Of a stretch of 35,137 nt of DNA, positions 1-6,905 are shown in pieces (positions within the stretch are counted from its first letter, which is position 1; each line of letters opens with the position of its first letter). Position numbers and translations under genes: made by a program. Below the pieces are notes generated by a model. It was not told where the DNA came from. It did no database searches and worked only from the letters and a program-made list of their open reading frames with translations. Source of the stretch: Leucobacter sp. (lineage in GTDB: Bacteria; Actinomycetota; Actinomycetes; Actinomycetales; Microbacteriaceae); NCBI GenBank assembly GCA_012510755.1, contig JAAZHL010000026.1:1-35137 (forward strand). Direction: 5' to 3'.

Positions 1-242
1 CACCGCGCTATGCGGATGTAGCGGGGCTCCCTCCCTTCTACGTGCAGGTCGGAGGCGATGAGACCCTGCTTGACGACAGCCGGCGTTTCGTGGAGAAGGT
101 GCGTGCAGCCGGTGGGGAGATCAAGTTTGACGTTTACCCTGAGATGCAGCATGTCTTCCACTTCCTGGGAGGTACCGCGCCCGAGGCTGACCAGGCGATC
201 AGCGAGCTTGCGGCCTGGATGCGCCCGAAGCTGGGGCTCTGA
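1..242 (+). CDS. alpha/beta hydrolase (HSL/esterase-like), C-terminal part
   Basis: The gene enters from the left edge; the reading frame is open from base 3 and ends at TGA 240-242. The visible 79 residues contain the strand LPPFYVQVGGDETLLDDS and later MQHVFHF. In the hormone-sensitive-lipase-like (alpha/beta hydrolase fold-3) esterases, the Asp in the GGDE-type segment and the His in the QHVFH-type segment are the last two members of the Ser-Asp-His triad. The nucleophile Ser and the HGGG oxyanion loop would lie outside the window. The likely role is hydrolysis of a small acyl ester; the substrate cannot be read from the sequence. A strong hairpin follows 38 bases after the stop. The family call is fairly safe, the substrate is unknown. 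Confidence 0.8.
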   Translation, partial: PRYADVAGLPPFYVQVGGDETLLDDSRRFVEKVRAAGGEIKFDVYPEMQHVFHFLGGTAPEADQAISELAAWMRPKLGL

Positions 243-279
243 ACACTCCTCAGGGTTGTGATAGGCAGCCCTGACTTCA

Positions 280-320
280 CCGCGTGATGCTCGGCTGGTT
301 TCCGTTCGAGCATCACGCGG
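280..320 (+). terminator. hairpin terminator after the hydrolase gene
   Basis: Perfect 14-base inverted repeat (arm 280-293 CCGCGTGATGCTCG, arm 307-320) with a 13-base loop, 37 bases after the hydrolase stop. There is no T-tract, which is common for actinobacterial terminators. The 243-371 stretch holds nothing else recognisable. Confidence 0.7.
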
Positions 321-371
321 TTGCTGCGGAGTCCGACAGCCTGCTGCCTGCCCAGCCGGCGCCATGCGCGG

Positions 372-391
372 CTAGGGTATGTTTCGTAAAT
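372..391. repeat. left terminal inverted repeat of the IS
   Basis: Reads CTAGGGTATGTTTCGTAAAT; pairs with 1281-1300 with 3 mismatches. The stop codon of the downstream transposase frame (TAG, complement of 372-374) lies inside its CTAG. Confidence 0.85.
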
Positions 392-902
392 AGTTGAGCC
401 AGGCTACGACCCCGTTGAGGACGACCGCGGCCCGGTACACAATCGCGAGCTTGTCGTAACGGGTCGCGAGCCCGCGCCATTGCTTGAGCCGACAATAGCC
501 ACGCTCGATCACGTTCCTGCCCCGGTATTTCTCGGCATCAAATTTCGGTGGCCTGCCACCGGTACGGCCGCGGCGCTTTCGGTGTGCTTGCTGGTCGCGG
601 GGCTCAGGAATGACCGCCTCGACGCGATGCTCTCGAAGATACTCGCGGTTCTTGCGTGACGAGTACGCCTTGTCACCCAAGACCGCATCGGGTCTGGTGC
701 GGCGGCCGATCTGCACGTGCTCCATGAGCGGGACGAACATCGGCGAGTCCCCGTCTTGACCTGCGGTGCAGATCGTCACAAGCGGCAGACCCTGCCCATC
801 GACCAGCTGATGCGTTTTCGTGGACAGGCCACCCCTGGAGCGGCCTACCGCGTTGTCAAGCGGCTCGATCAGCAGATTCTTGTAATTCGACGAATCCCTT
901 TT
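372..902 (-). CDS. IS5-family transposase, downstream frame (OrfB), probably made by frameshifting
   Basis: The open frame begins right after a TAA at 905-903 and reads KRDSSNYKNLLIEP, then GRSRGGLSTKTHQLVDG, the usual IS5 transposase continuation. It contains LGDKAYSSRKNR (second catalytic Asp) and NVIERGYCRLKQWRGLATRYDK (catalytic Glu with the Y-2-R-3-E-6-R/K type helix). It has no good start of its own except a GTG at 779, which would cut off conserved sequence. The frame is +1 relative to OrfA, so a +1 (or -2) shift over the A6G3 run would give a fused transposase of about 280-300 residues. The stop TAG at 374-372 is part of the flanking CTAG. A genuine frameshift mutation remains possible. 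Confidence 0.8.
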   Translation of the reverse strand, partial: KRDSSNYKNLLIEPLDNAVGRSRGGLSTKTHQLVDGQGLPLVTICTAGQDGDSPMFVPLMEHVQIGRRTRPDAVLGDKAYSSRKNREYLREHRVEAVIPEPRDQQAHRKRRGRTGGRPPKFDAEKYRGRNVIERGYCRLKQWRGLATRYDKLAIVYRAAVVLNGVVAWLNYLRNIP

Positions 903-1251
903 TTAGGCGTGACACGTTCGTCGCGTGCTGATGCGCACGCGCGATCGTGGAGTCCACCGACACCGACCAGTCGATGAGTCCCTCGCGATCCGCGAGCGCG
1001 TGTAGCCGCTGCTGCACCTGATCCCAGGCGCCATCACCGGCCATGCGGCGGTGCCACCGCCATACCGTCTGCCACGGCCCGAAGGCTTCGGGAAAGCCGC
1101 GCCACGCGATCCCGCACCGATACCGGTAAATGAAGCCCTCGACCAGCGTGCGGGCATCGGCGAACGGGGGGCCCTTTCTCCCCGTCGGGCCGGGCATCAG
1201 ATCCGCGATGAGTTCCCATTGGTCATCCGTAAGGAGCTGGAAGCGTGACAT
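856..1251 (-). CDS. IS5-family transposase, upstream frame (OrfA)
   Basis: A 131-residue frame starting at ATG 1251-1249. It carries the N-terminal helical domain of IS5 transposases (LTDDQWELIADLMP, then GFIYRYRCGIAWRGFPEAFGPWQTVWRWHRR), the segment once called DUF4096, and ends with WSVSVDSTIARAHQHA, which supplies the first Asp of the DDE catalytic triad. The second Asp and the Glu lie in the next frame, so OrfA alone cannot be catalytic. OrfA and the downstream open frame overlap by about 47 bases (856-902), including the A6G3 run. OrfA alone may act as a DNA-binding inhibitor, which is an inference from other IS families. Confidence 0.9.
   Translation of the reverse strand: MSRFQLLTDDQWELIADLMPGPTGRKGPPFADARTLVEGFIYRYRCGIAWRGFPEAFGPWQTVWRWHRRMAGDGAWDQVQQRLHALADREGLIDWSVSVDSTIARAHQHATNVSRLKKGFVELQESADRAA
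896..904 (-). other. A6G3 slippery run in the transposase
   Basis: On the minus strand the sequence is CCT-AAAAAA-GGG at the point where OrfA and OrfB frames can be exchanged. OrfA reads CTA AAA AAG GGA; the OrfB frame reads TAA AAA AGG GAT. Its position fits programmed frameshifting known in IS5 groups, but the required direction (+1 or -2) is less common than -1. Confidence 0.55.
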
Positions 1252-1280
1252 GGCTCCACGATCCCAGCTCTATCAAGAAA

Positions 1281-1300
1281 ATTTACGAGACACGCCCTAG
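1281..1300. repeat. right terminal inverted repeat of the IS
   Basis: Reads ATTTACGAGACACGCCCTAG on the plus strand; its reverse complement matches the left end at 17 of 20 positions. CTAG at the outer edge mirrors the left side. Confidence 0.85.
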
Positions 1301-1456
1301 TTGTCGCTCACAATTATGCGTTCTGCGGACTTCTGCACAGAAATTCTCAGACGCCTCGAAATCATGCTTTTGGTGCACTGCAGTCAGCCACGATAGTCAT
1401 CACCGCGCGGCACAACATCAACACCAATAACGCACGAATTCACAAAGGAGCTTCAC
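1301..1456 (+). promoter_or_regulatory. upstream region of the pilus genes
   Basis: A 156-base stretch without a gene, more AT-rich than its surroundings. A possible promoter is TTGGTG (1370-1375), 18 bases, TAGTCA (1394-1399); this is weak. The ribosome binding site AAAGGAG (1444-1450) lies 6 bases before the ATG at 1457. The IS ends at 1300, so any upstream part of this locus has been separated from it. Confidence 0.35.
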
Positions 1457-1654
1457 ATGAAACGTCAAGATTTTTCGGGCCGACAGCTGCTGGCAGAGCT
1501 GAAAGACGATAGAGGAGCGATCACCGCAGAGTACGCAGTCGTCATCATGGCTGCCGTCGCCTTCGCTGGCCTCTTAGTGGCAATTATGCGCTCAGGCGAA
1601 GTGCGCGCAATGCTGGTCGATCTCGTCCAAAACGCACTCGGCACAGCCGGCTAA
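1457..1654 (+). CDS. DUF4244 / Flp-like small pilin
   Basis: A 65-residue protein with a prepilin-type start. Charged residues 1-19 end in RG, followed by AITAEYAVVIMAAVAFAGLLVAIM. Cleavage after Gly20 would leave Glu at position +5 of the mature protein, the hallmark of class III/IV prepilin peptidase substrates. One transmembrane helix covers about residues 26-44. It matches the small actinobacterial pilins (DUF4244, Rv3656c-like) that sit in tad loci just before topA. A clear AAAGGAG site precedes the ATG. The two following genes are 2 bases away and then overlapping, so the three are one operon. No prepilin peptidase or Tad ATPase gene is in the window. Confidence 0.8.
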   Translation: MKRQDFSGRQLLAELKDDRGAITAEYAVVIMAAVAFAGLLVAIMRSGEVRAMLVDLVQNALGTAG

Positions 1655-1656
1655 CC

Positions 1657-2007
1657 GTGAAAGGGCACGCGCTGCACGATGAGCGTGGATCGATCACAGC
1701 AGAATTCGCGGTAGTGCTGCCAGCTGTGCTCATGGTGCTCGTGCTCGCAGTGGGGTCGATCATGCTCTCTGCACAGCAGGTGGTGCTCGTGGCCGCAGCG
1801 GCAGAAATCGCCAGGCTTGAAGCCCGCGACGACCAGGGTGCAGCGCGCGCCCGGCTTGATACGCTCGGGTTCGCCGTCACCGTGCGACGCAGCGAGCACG
1901 GGGCACTGCACTGTGTGCACCTCGCAGCCTCGCCGGGTGGCGGCCTGCTCGCCGCCCTAGAGATCTCGGCGCGAGCGTGTGCAGCAAGAACCGAGGCTAC
2001 GAGATGA
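1657..2007 (+). CDS. TadE-like minor pilin
   Basis: A 116-residue protein with GTG start 2 bases after the pilin stop. Residues 1-11 end in ERG and are followed by SITAEFAVVLPAVLMVLVLAV, the same G-(A/S)-I-T-A-E prepilin signature as the upstream pilin, with Glu at +5 after cleavage. One N-terminal hydrophobic helix is followed by a short alpha/beta-like body. In the same position beside topA in mycobacteria lies Rv3655c, a TadE-family pseudopilin. Its ATG-side end overlaps the next gene in ATGA at 2004-2007. The likely role is a minor pilin in a Flp-type pilus. Confidence 0.75.
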   Translation: MKGHALHDERGSITAEFAVVLPAVLMVLVLAVGSIMLSAQQVVLVAAAAEIARLEARDDQGAARARLDTLGFAVTVRRSEHGALHCVHLAASPGGGLLAALEISARACAARTEATR

Positions 2008-2465
2008 GTGCCCCGGTGATGGCAGGCGTGGCAATGGCGACCCTCGCGCTTGGTCTTGGCGTCGTCACTGCTGCTCACACCCTCGAGGCCTCGGCGAGGG
2101 CTGCGGGCGCCGCCGACGCCGCAGCGCTCGCAGCAGCAGACGCCGTAGTCGGCTATCTTGAAGCAGTGCCATGTGAGATCGCTGGCGCGGTCGCGGCAGC
2201 GGTCAACTCGGCGCTCGAAAGCTGCGAGATACATGCAGCTAGCGGCCAGGTTCGCGTCGGAGTGAGTGTGCAGACTATCTTCGGAAGAGCACATGCTCAT
2301 GCACGAGCAGGGCCAGAAGTGGCATATAGTGGTGCCCCAGAACCGCATCACACCACTGAAGCACATGAAGAAGGAGCGCTGTGGGCGCGAAGAAACTCGT
2401 TATTGTCGAGTCTCCGACCAAGGCAAAGACCATCGGAGGCTACCTCGGTGACGACTATGAGGTGA
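2004..2465 (+). CDS. Rv3654c-like TadE/TadG-family protein with run-on C terminus
   Basis: Start ATG at 2004 overlaps the TadE-like stop (ATGA), giving 153 residues. An N-terminal hydrophobic helix (VMAGVAMATLALGLGVVTAAH) is followed by SARAAGAADAAALAAADAVVG, two Cys in the middle (PCEIAG and ESCEIH) and FGRAHAHARAGP, which is where Rv3654c-type proteins normally end. Here the frame continues for about 50 more residues of non-family sequence (residues 104-153) and overlaps the first 85 bases of topA. Either the original stop was lost or the extension is tolerated. It probably works with the two pilins. Confidence 0.65.
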   Translation: MSAPVMAGVAMATLALGLGVVTAAHTLEASARAAGAADAAALAAADAVVGYLEAVPCEIAGAVAAAVNSALESCEIHAASGQVRVGVSVQTIFGRAHAHARAGPEVAYSGAPEPHHTTEAHEEGALWARRNSLLSSLRPRQRPSEATSVTTMR

Positions 2466-5182
2466 TTGCCTCAGTCGGCCATGTCCGTGATCTCGCTGAG
2501 CCGTCAGAGCTGCCAGCCGAGCTGAAAAAGGGGCCGTTCGGCAAGTTTGCCGTCGACGTCGAGAAAGACTTCGCACCCTACTACGTGGTGAACGCCAACA
2601 AAAAGAAGACCGTCACCGACCTCAAGCGGGCTCTGAAAGATGCGGACGAGCTGTGGCTCGCAACTGATGAGGACCGCGAGGGAGAGGCGATCGCGTGGCA
2701 TCTGCTTGAGGTGTTAAAGCCGAAGGTTCCAGTGCGGCGCATGGTGTTTCACGAGATCACCAAAGAGGCGATTGAAGAGGCCAAGTCAAACACCCGCGAT
2801 ATCGATATTGCACTGGTTGATGCACAAGAAACCAGGCGCATTCTTGACCGGCTCTACGGTTACGACATTTCGCCGGTGCTCTGGAGAAAGGTCGCGCCGA
2901 AGCTCTCTGCTGGGCGTGTGCAGTCGGCAGCCACCAGGCTTGTAGTCGACCGCGAACGCGAGCGCATGTCGTTCGTCGCGGCCGAATACTGGGATATCAG
3001 TGCGAAGTTCTGCCCTGATCAGAAGGCTCCTGACCAAACAGAGTTTGAAGCGAAACTTGTTCGACTTGACGGCGTGCGTCTTGCGACAGGTGGTGACTTC
3101 GACGATAACGGACAACTCAAGGCCAAGGCAGAGCAGGCCGGAGTGATCCTCTTGCCGCAGGCTCGAGCAGAGGCGCTCGCCACCGCACTTTCCCAGCTCG
3201 ACGCTGCCACCGTGCGTTCGATCGAGACGAAACCGCACACCAGACGCCCCGCGGCGCCGTTCACGACGTCGACTCTGCAGCAAGAAGCGTCTCGCAAGCT
3301 TCGTTACAGCTCACGCCAGACAATGTCTCACGCACAATCGCTGTACGAAAACGGTTACATCACCTATATGCGTACCGACTCGCCGACGCTCTCGAAGCAG
3401 GCGATTGAAGCGGCTCGCAAGCAGGCCGCAGCGCTCTACGGCGCTGAGACTGTACCTAACGCTCCGCGGGTGTACACGGGCAAGGCCAAGGGCGCGCAAG
3501 AAGCGCACGAGGCGATTCGCCCTGCAGGTGACACGTTTGTGCGCCCGAGCGAACTCAAGGGCAAGCGCAACCAGGGTGACTACGCACTGTACGAGCTCAT
3601 TTGGAAGCGCACGGTCGCAAGCCAGATGGCCGACGCCAAGGGCTCGACCGATACCGTCACCATCACGGCTGAAGTGCCCGAAAACGGTGCGAAGACCAAC
3701 GCTGATTTCACTGCCAGCGGCACCGTCATCACCTTTCCTGGCTTCTTGCTTGCCTACGAAGAGGGTAAAGACGAAAAGCGCACGCAGAAAGAGCAGAGCG
3801 TCGACCTGCCGCAGCTGGCTCAGGGTCAGGCCCTCGGCATCCTCGAACCGCTGGCGAAGGGCCACGAAACGAGCCCACCCCCGCGCTACACCGAGGCGAG
3901 TCTCACGAAGCAGCTCGAAGACCTCGGCGGTGGGCGGCCATCGACCTACGCGGCGATCATCGGCACCATCTCTGACCGCGGCTACGTGACCAAAAAGGGT
4001 CAAGCGCTGGTACCAAGCTGGATCGCCTTCTCTGTCGTGCGCCTGCTCGAAGAGCACTTCGCTGAACTCGTCAACTACGATTTCACGGCCGAGATGGAGA
4101 GCGACCTCGACCGCATTGCTGCTGGCGAAGAAGACCGCACCGGTTGGCTGCGCGAGTTCTACTTTGGCAGCGACAGCCACCCCGGGCTTCGGGGTGTGGT
4201 CGACAACCTCGGTGAGATCGATGCGCGCGCCATCAACACGATCAAGATCGACGACGAGATTTCGTTGCGTAACGGCAAATATGGGCCATACCTTGAGGTG
4301 TTCGACGACAAGTGCGAGGTCGGCGAAGACGGTGCGCTGAAGCCTCGCGTCGTTAACATTCCAGACGGGCTCGCACCCGACGAATTAACAGTGCAGCGAG
4401 CCCATGAACTCGCAGACGCAGAACCGCTCGAAGACCGAATCGTGGGTCTGCACCCAGCAACGGGCAAACGTATTGCTGCCAAGAACGGTCGCTTCGGGCC
4501 CTACGTCACCGAGCTGCCCGACGAGGGCGAAGAGCTGCCGAAGGGCGTCAAAGCACGCACTGCGTCGCTGTTCAAGAGCATGGATCCGGCGACCGTCGAC
4601 CTCGACTCCGCAGTAGCGCTGCTCGACCTGCCACGGGTGGTCGGCACTGATGTCGAATCTGGTGCTGAGATCACCGCACAAAATGGTCGCTACGGGCCCT
4701 ACCTGAAGAAGGGCACCGATACACGATCATTGCCGAGTGAAGACGCAATCTTTGGCATCGACCTTGCTGGCGCGCTCGAACTCTTTGCACAGCCAAAGTA
4801 CGGTGCACGGAAAGCCGCTTCGGCGCTGAAAGAGTTTGATGCCGACCCAGTCAGCGGCAAGCCCATCAAGGTGAAAGATGGGCGCTTCGGCCCGTATGTG
4901 ACGGACGGTGAGACAAACGCGACGATTCCCCGTGGCGACAGTGTCGAAGAGATCACCTTCGAACGCGCGGCCGAGTTGCTCGCAATCAAGCGCGCCAAGG
5001 GCCCGGTGAAACGCAAGGCTCCCGCACGTAAGACGGCGGCGAAGAAGCCCGCTGCGAAGTCTGCGGCAACGAAGAAGGCGGTCGACCCGGCGCGGTCTGC
5101 TGCAGCCAAAAAGGCGGCCGAGACCCGTAAGGCGAATGCTGCTGCGAAGGCCGCGGCTGCGGCCGCTGCCGCGGGGGAGTAA
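2381..5182 (+). CDS. topA: DNA topoisomerase I
   Basis: A 933-residue type IA topoisomerase, which relaxes negatively supercoiled DNA through a 5'-phosphotyrosine link. The TOPRIM domain starts with KLVIVESPTKAKTI (residues 5-18) and holds ATDEDREGEAIAWH, with the acidic metal-binding residues at about 96-98. The catalytic Tyr is residue 329 in ITYMRTDS. There are no zinc fingers; instead the C-terminal part has four repeats of the (N/D)G(K/R)(Y/F)GPY(L/V) type at about residues 630, 702, 768 and 833, then a Lys/Ala-rich tail from about 870, which is the actinobacterial layout. GTG start with AAGGAG at 2371-2376. The start overlaps the end of the upstream pilus-type gene. tmk follows 2 bases after the stop. 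Confidence 0.98.
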   Translation: MGAKKLVIVESPTKAKTIGGYLGDDYEVIASVGHVRDLAEPSELPAELKKGPFGKFAVDVEKDFAPYYVVNANKKKTVTDLKRALKDADELWLATDEDREGEAIAWHLLEVLKPKVPVRRMVFHEITKEAIEEAKSNTRDIDIALVDAQETRRILDRLYGYDISPVLWRKVAPKLSAGRVQSAATRLVVDRERERMSFVAAEYWDISAKFCPDQKAPDQTEFEAKLVRLDGVRLATGGDFDDNGQLKAKAEQAGVILLPQARAEALATALSQLDAATVRSIETKPHTRRPAAPFTTSTLQQEASRKLRYSSRQTMSHAQSLYENGYITYMRTDSPTLSKQAIEAARKQAAALYGAETVPNAPRVYTGKAKGAQEAHEAIRPAGDTFVRPSELKGKRNQGDYALYELIWKRTVASQMADAKGSTDTVTITAEVPENGAKTNADFTASGTVITFPGFLLAYEEGKDEKRTQKEQSVDLPQLAQGQALGILEPLAKGHETSPPPRYTEASLTKQLEDLGGGRPSTYAAIIGTISDRGYVTKKGQALVPSWIAFSVVRLLEEHFAELVNYDFTAEMESDLDRIAAGEEDRTGWLREFYFGSDSHPGLRGVVDNLGEIDARAINTIKIDDEISLRNGKYGPYLEVFDDKCEVGEDGALKPRVVNIPDGLAPDELTVQRAHELADAEPLEDRIVGLHPATGKRIAAKNGRFGPYVTELPDEGEELPKGVKARTASLFKSMDPATVDLDSAVALLDLPRVVGTDVESGAEITAQNGRYGPYLKKGTDTRSLPSEDAIFGIDLAGALELFAQPKYGARKAASALKEFDADPVSGKPIKVKDGRFGPYVTDGETNATIPRGDSVEEITFERAAELLAIKRAKGPVKRKAPARKTAAKKPAAKSAATKKAVDPARSAAAKKAAETRKANAAAKAAAAAAAAGE

Positions 5183-5184
5183 CC

Positions 5185-5874
5185 ATGTCTGAGTCCGCAG
5201 AGCCCTCGCTGGCAGCTCAGGCATCGTCGACAGCTGAGGCAGCGCGGTCTGTGGCCGGTGGCCTGTTTGTCACGTTCGAGGGCGGTGACGGCGCAGGTAA
5301 AAGCACTCAGGCCGACTTGCTTGCCACCTGGCTCGAAGCGCAAGGCTATGAGGTAGTGCGCACTCGCGACCCCGGCGGTACGCCACTGGGCAGCGCGGTG
5401 CGTGCTTTGCTCTTGCACGGTGACCATGTCGATCAACGAGCAGAGGCTCTGCTCTATGCAGCTGACCGTGCACAGAACCTCGCAGAAGTCGTGCGCCCAG
5501 CACTGGCCCGCGGTGCGGTCGTCGTGCAAGACCGCTACATCGATTCGTCGCTTGCGTACCAGGGTGCCGGCCGGCCCTTGCCGTCGAGCGAGATACGTGA
5601 ACTCAACGAGTGGGCTACTGAGGGTCTGTGGCCACAGCTGACCGTGTTGCTCGATGTCTCTCCCGACCTCGCTGCGCGTCGCCGTGCTTCGGCCGGTCAA
5701 CAGGCAGACCGACTCGAGCGAGAGGCCGCAGAGTTTCATCATCGAGTGCGTGAGGGGTTTCTTGCGCTGGCTGCAGCCGAACCCGACCGCTTCTTAGTGC
5801 TCGATGCTGCACAAGAGGTCAAAGAGCTGCACACGCAGATTCTCTCGAGAATCGCCACCTACCTCGCCGCATGA
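5185..5874 (+). CDS. tmk: thymidylate kinase
   Basis: A 229-residue dTMP kinase (dTMP + ATP to dTDP + ADP). P-loop GGDGAGKST at residues 33-41, RTRDPGGTPLG with the DR(E/D)PGG-type motif, and QDRYIDSSLAYQGAGR, the DRY/F segment that binds dTMP. The first 26 residues are an Ala/Ser-rich extension not needed for the fold. The ribosome binding site GGGGGAG overlaps the topA stop, so topA-tmk are coupled. In most actinobacteria tmk is followed by holB (DNA polymerase III delta'); here an unrelated small membrane protein overlaps its stop by ATGA. Confidence 0.96.
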   Translation: MSESAEPSLAAQASSTAEAARSVAGGLFVTFEGGDGAGKSTQADLLATWLEAQGYEVVRTRDPGGTPLGSAVRALLLHGDHVDQRAEALLYAADRAQNLAEVVRPALARGAVVVQDRYIDSSLAYQGAGRPLPSSEIRELNEWATEGLWPQLTVLLDVSPDLAARRRASAGQQADRLEREAAEFHHRVREGFLALAAAEPDRFLVLDAAQEVKELHTQILSRIATYLAA

Positions 5875-6275
5875 GCTTTCTTCCTTGGCGCAACCCCACA
5901 CGTCAACCGGTGACCACGGGGTGGTGGGGCTGGTTTCCAAACATTCCGAGACGCGCTTTTGGGCGGGTGATCTGGGTGCTGATCGTTGGTGGTGTTTCGC
6001 TGGGATTTCTCGTCATGGCCATCGTTTCGATCACGGCATTGTTTCGCGCGAGCGAAGCCCAGCAAGGCGGTGTGTGGTCATGGCTGCTCACCGCGCTCTT
6101 CGGCGGTGTGCTGATGCCCGCAGGCTGTCTGGTGTTTGCCTGGCACCTGCTGAGTGGGCTTGCACTGGCCCGCAAAGAAGACCGCGAAGCAGCGGCTGTA
6201 GCGCTCGAGCTTCAGCAGAGTGAAGCCCAGGTCAGTGAAGCGAGGGCTCGACTCACCCGGGCTGCAGGGTTCTAA
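5871..6275 (+). CDS. small two-helix membrane protein of unknown function
   Basis: A 134-residue protein whose ATG overlaps the tmk stop (ATGA, 5871-5874). Residues 1-28 are Trp/Pro/Arg-rich, with two hydrophobic helices at about 32-57 and 70-95, then a charged helix (ARKEDREAAAVALELQQSEAQVSEARARL) that may form a coiled coil in the cytoplasm. I do not recognise a family. Operon position suggests co-translation with tmk. Convergent with the gdx gene 24 bases downstream. Confidence 0.7.
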   Translation: MSFLPWRNPTRQPVTTGWWGWFPNIPRRAFGRVIWVLIVGGVSLGFLVMAIVSITALFRASEAQQGGVWSWLLTALFGGVLMPAGCLVFAWHLLSGLALARKEDREAAAVALELQQSEAQVSEARARLTRAAGF

Positions 6276-6299
6276 GAGGTCTCAGGGCTCTCAGGGTTA

Positions 6300-6638
6300 T
6301 CAGGCTGAGACTGCTTCGGCGTCGCCCACCAGTTTCAGCCCGATAACACAGGCAACGATGCCGAGCAGCAGCAAGATCTTCAGCACGCTGACCGCCTCGT
6401 CGCCAGTTGCCATCGCGTAGATGACCGTAGCCGAAGCTCCGATCGCTACCCAGACGGCATATCCGGTGCCGGTTGGTATCTCGCGCAGCGCGTACGCGAG
6501 ACCGCCCATGCTGATGACGCAGGCCACAAAGAATGTGACGGTCGGCCACAGTTTGGTGAAACCGTTCGATTTGCCGAGGGCGGTCGCCCAAACGGCCTCG
6601 AAGAGCCCCGACAGAACCAAAATAATCCATGCCAACAC
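6300..6638 (-). CDS. gdx: SMR-family guanidinium exporter (Gdx/SugE type)
   Basis: A four-helix small multidrug resistance protein of 112 residues when started at GTG 6638-6636. With this start the universal SMR glutamate is residue 14 (LSGLFEAVWA). GTGYAVWVAIGA and a final VIGLKLV helix are typical of the SugE/Gdx branch, which exports guanidinium in exchange for protons. AGAGAGG at 6651-6645 is a good ribosome binding site 6 bases from this GTG. A longer version from TTG 6656 would begin inside the riboswitch stem and is rejected. The guanidine-III riboswitch directly upstream supports the substrate. There is no second SMR subunit beside it, consistent with a homodimer. It ends 24 bases from the convergent membrane protein gene. 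Confidence 0.92.
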   Translation of the reverse strand: MLAWIILVLSGLFEAVWATALGKSNGFTKLWPTVTFFVACVISMGGLAYALREIPTGTGYAVWVAIGASATVIYAMATGDEAVSVLKILLLLGIVACVIGLKLVGDAEAVSA

Positions 6639-6651
6639 GACATGCCTCTCT

Positions 6652-6697
6652 GGCAAGTCTTGTCATGGCGGGGTACTTGACCGTCGTCCCGAAGCCC
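6652..6697 (-). promoter_or_regulatory. guanidine-III (ykkC-III) riboswitch
   Basis: On the minus strand the leader shows, in order, CGGGACGA, a GGTCAAG strand, TACCCCG, CATGACAAGAC and CTTGCC. These match the conserved blocks of guanidine-III riboswitches (GGACGA, GUACCC, GACAAGAC) as I remember the family. CGGG pairs with CCCG to form the pseudoknot stem and GG(T)CAAG pairs with CTTGCC to form the second helix, with bases that differ from the best-known example but keep pairing. The AGAGAGG ribosome binding site of gdx starts one base after the last helix, so control is probably at translation initiation, with free guanidine switching expression on. Confidence 0.88.
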
Positions 6698-6905
6698 ACG
6701 CCACGTCTCAGGCGCAGGCTCGATCTCTACTTTCTCACCGGTCGCTGTGCAGAGCCTGAGCAGCGGCGCGACCGCCGTGGGGCAGCCGCTGGGCAGCGGT
6801 GGGCTCTTGTGGCTGGCCCGCAGGCAGAAAGCAGCCACTACTGCCCATTCGTTCGGTGGAACAGGGGGCAGCGGCGCTACACCGAGGCAGGCTACTGGCT
6901 ACGGG
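6698..6905. other. intergenic region between purL and gdx
   Basis: About 208 bases with no coding signal. It should hold the purL terminator and the gdx promoter on the minus strand. A short stem CCGCT/AGCGG at 6786-6799 with a 4-base loop is the only clear hairpin. No convincing promoter boxes were found. Confidence 0.4.

Larger units (their letters stand above)
372..1300 (-). mobile_element. IS5-family (IS427-like) insertion sequence
   Basis: A complete element of about 0.92 kb with transposase frames on the minus strand. The outer 20 bases on each side (372-391 and 1281-1300, inverted) match at 17 of 20 positions. Both ends carry CTAG (372-375 and 1297-1300), so the mobile unit is probably 376-1296 flanked by a CTAG (or TA) target duplication; because CTAG is its own reverse complement the exact border cannot be fixed by eye. 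The transposase is split in two frames over an A6G3 run, as in several IS5 subgroups. The element lies between a hydrolase and the remains of a tad pilus locus. The intact ends and lack of internal stops suggest a recent insertion. Confidence 0.9.

Noticed and set aside
1584..2366. Open frame of 260 codons on the minus strand across the pilus genes
   Set aside because: Low-complexity Ser/Arg/Cys-rich translation, antisense to three coupled genes with clear prepilin motifs.
6639..6656. TTG 6656 as start of the SMR gene
   Set aside because: It lies in the closing helix of the riboswitch, and GTG 6638 has a well-placed ribosome binding site and puts the key Glu at residue 14.
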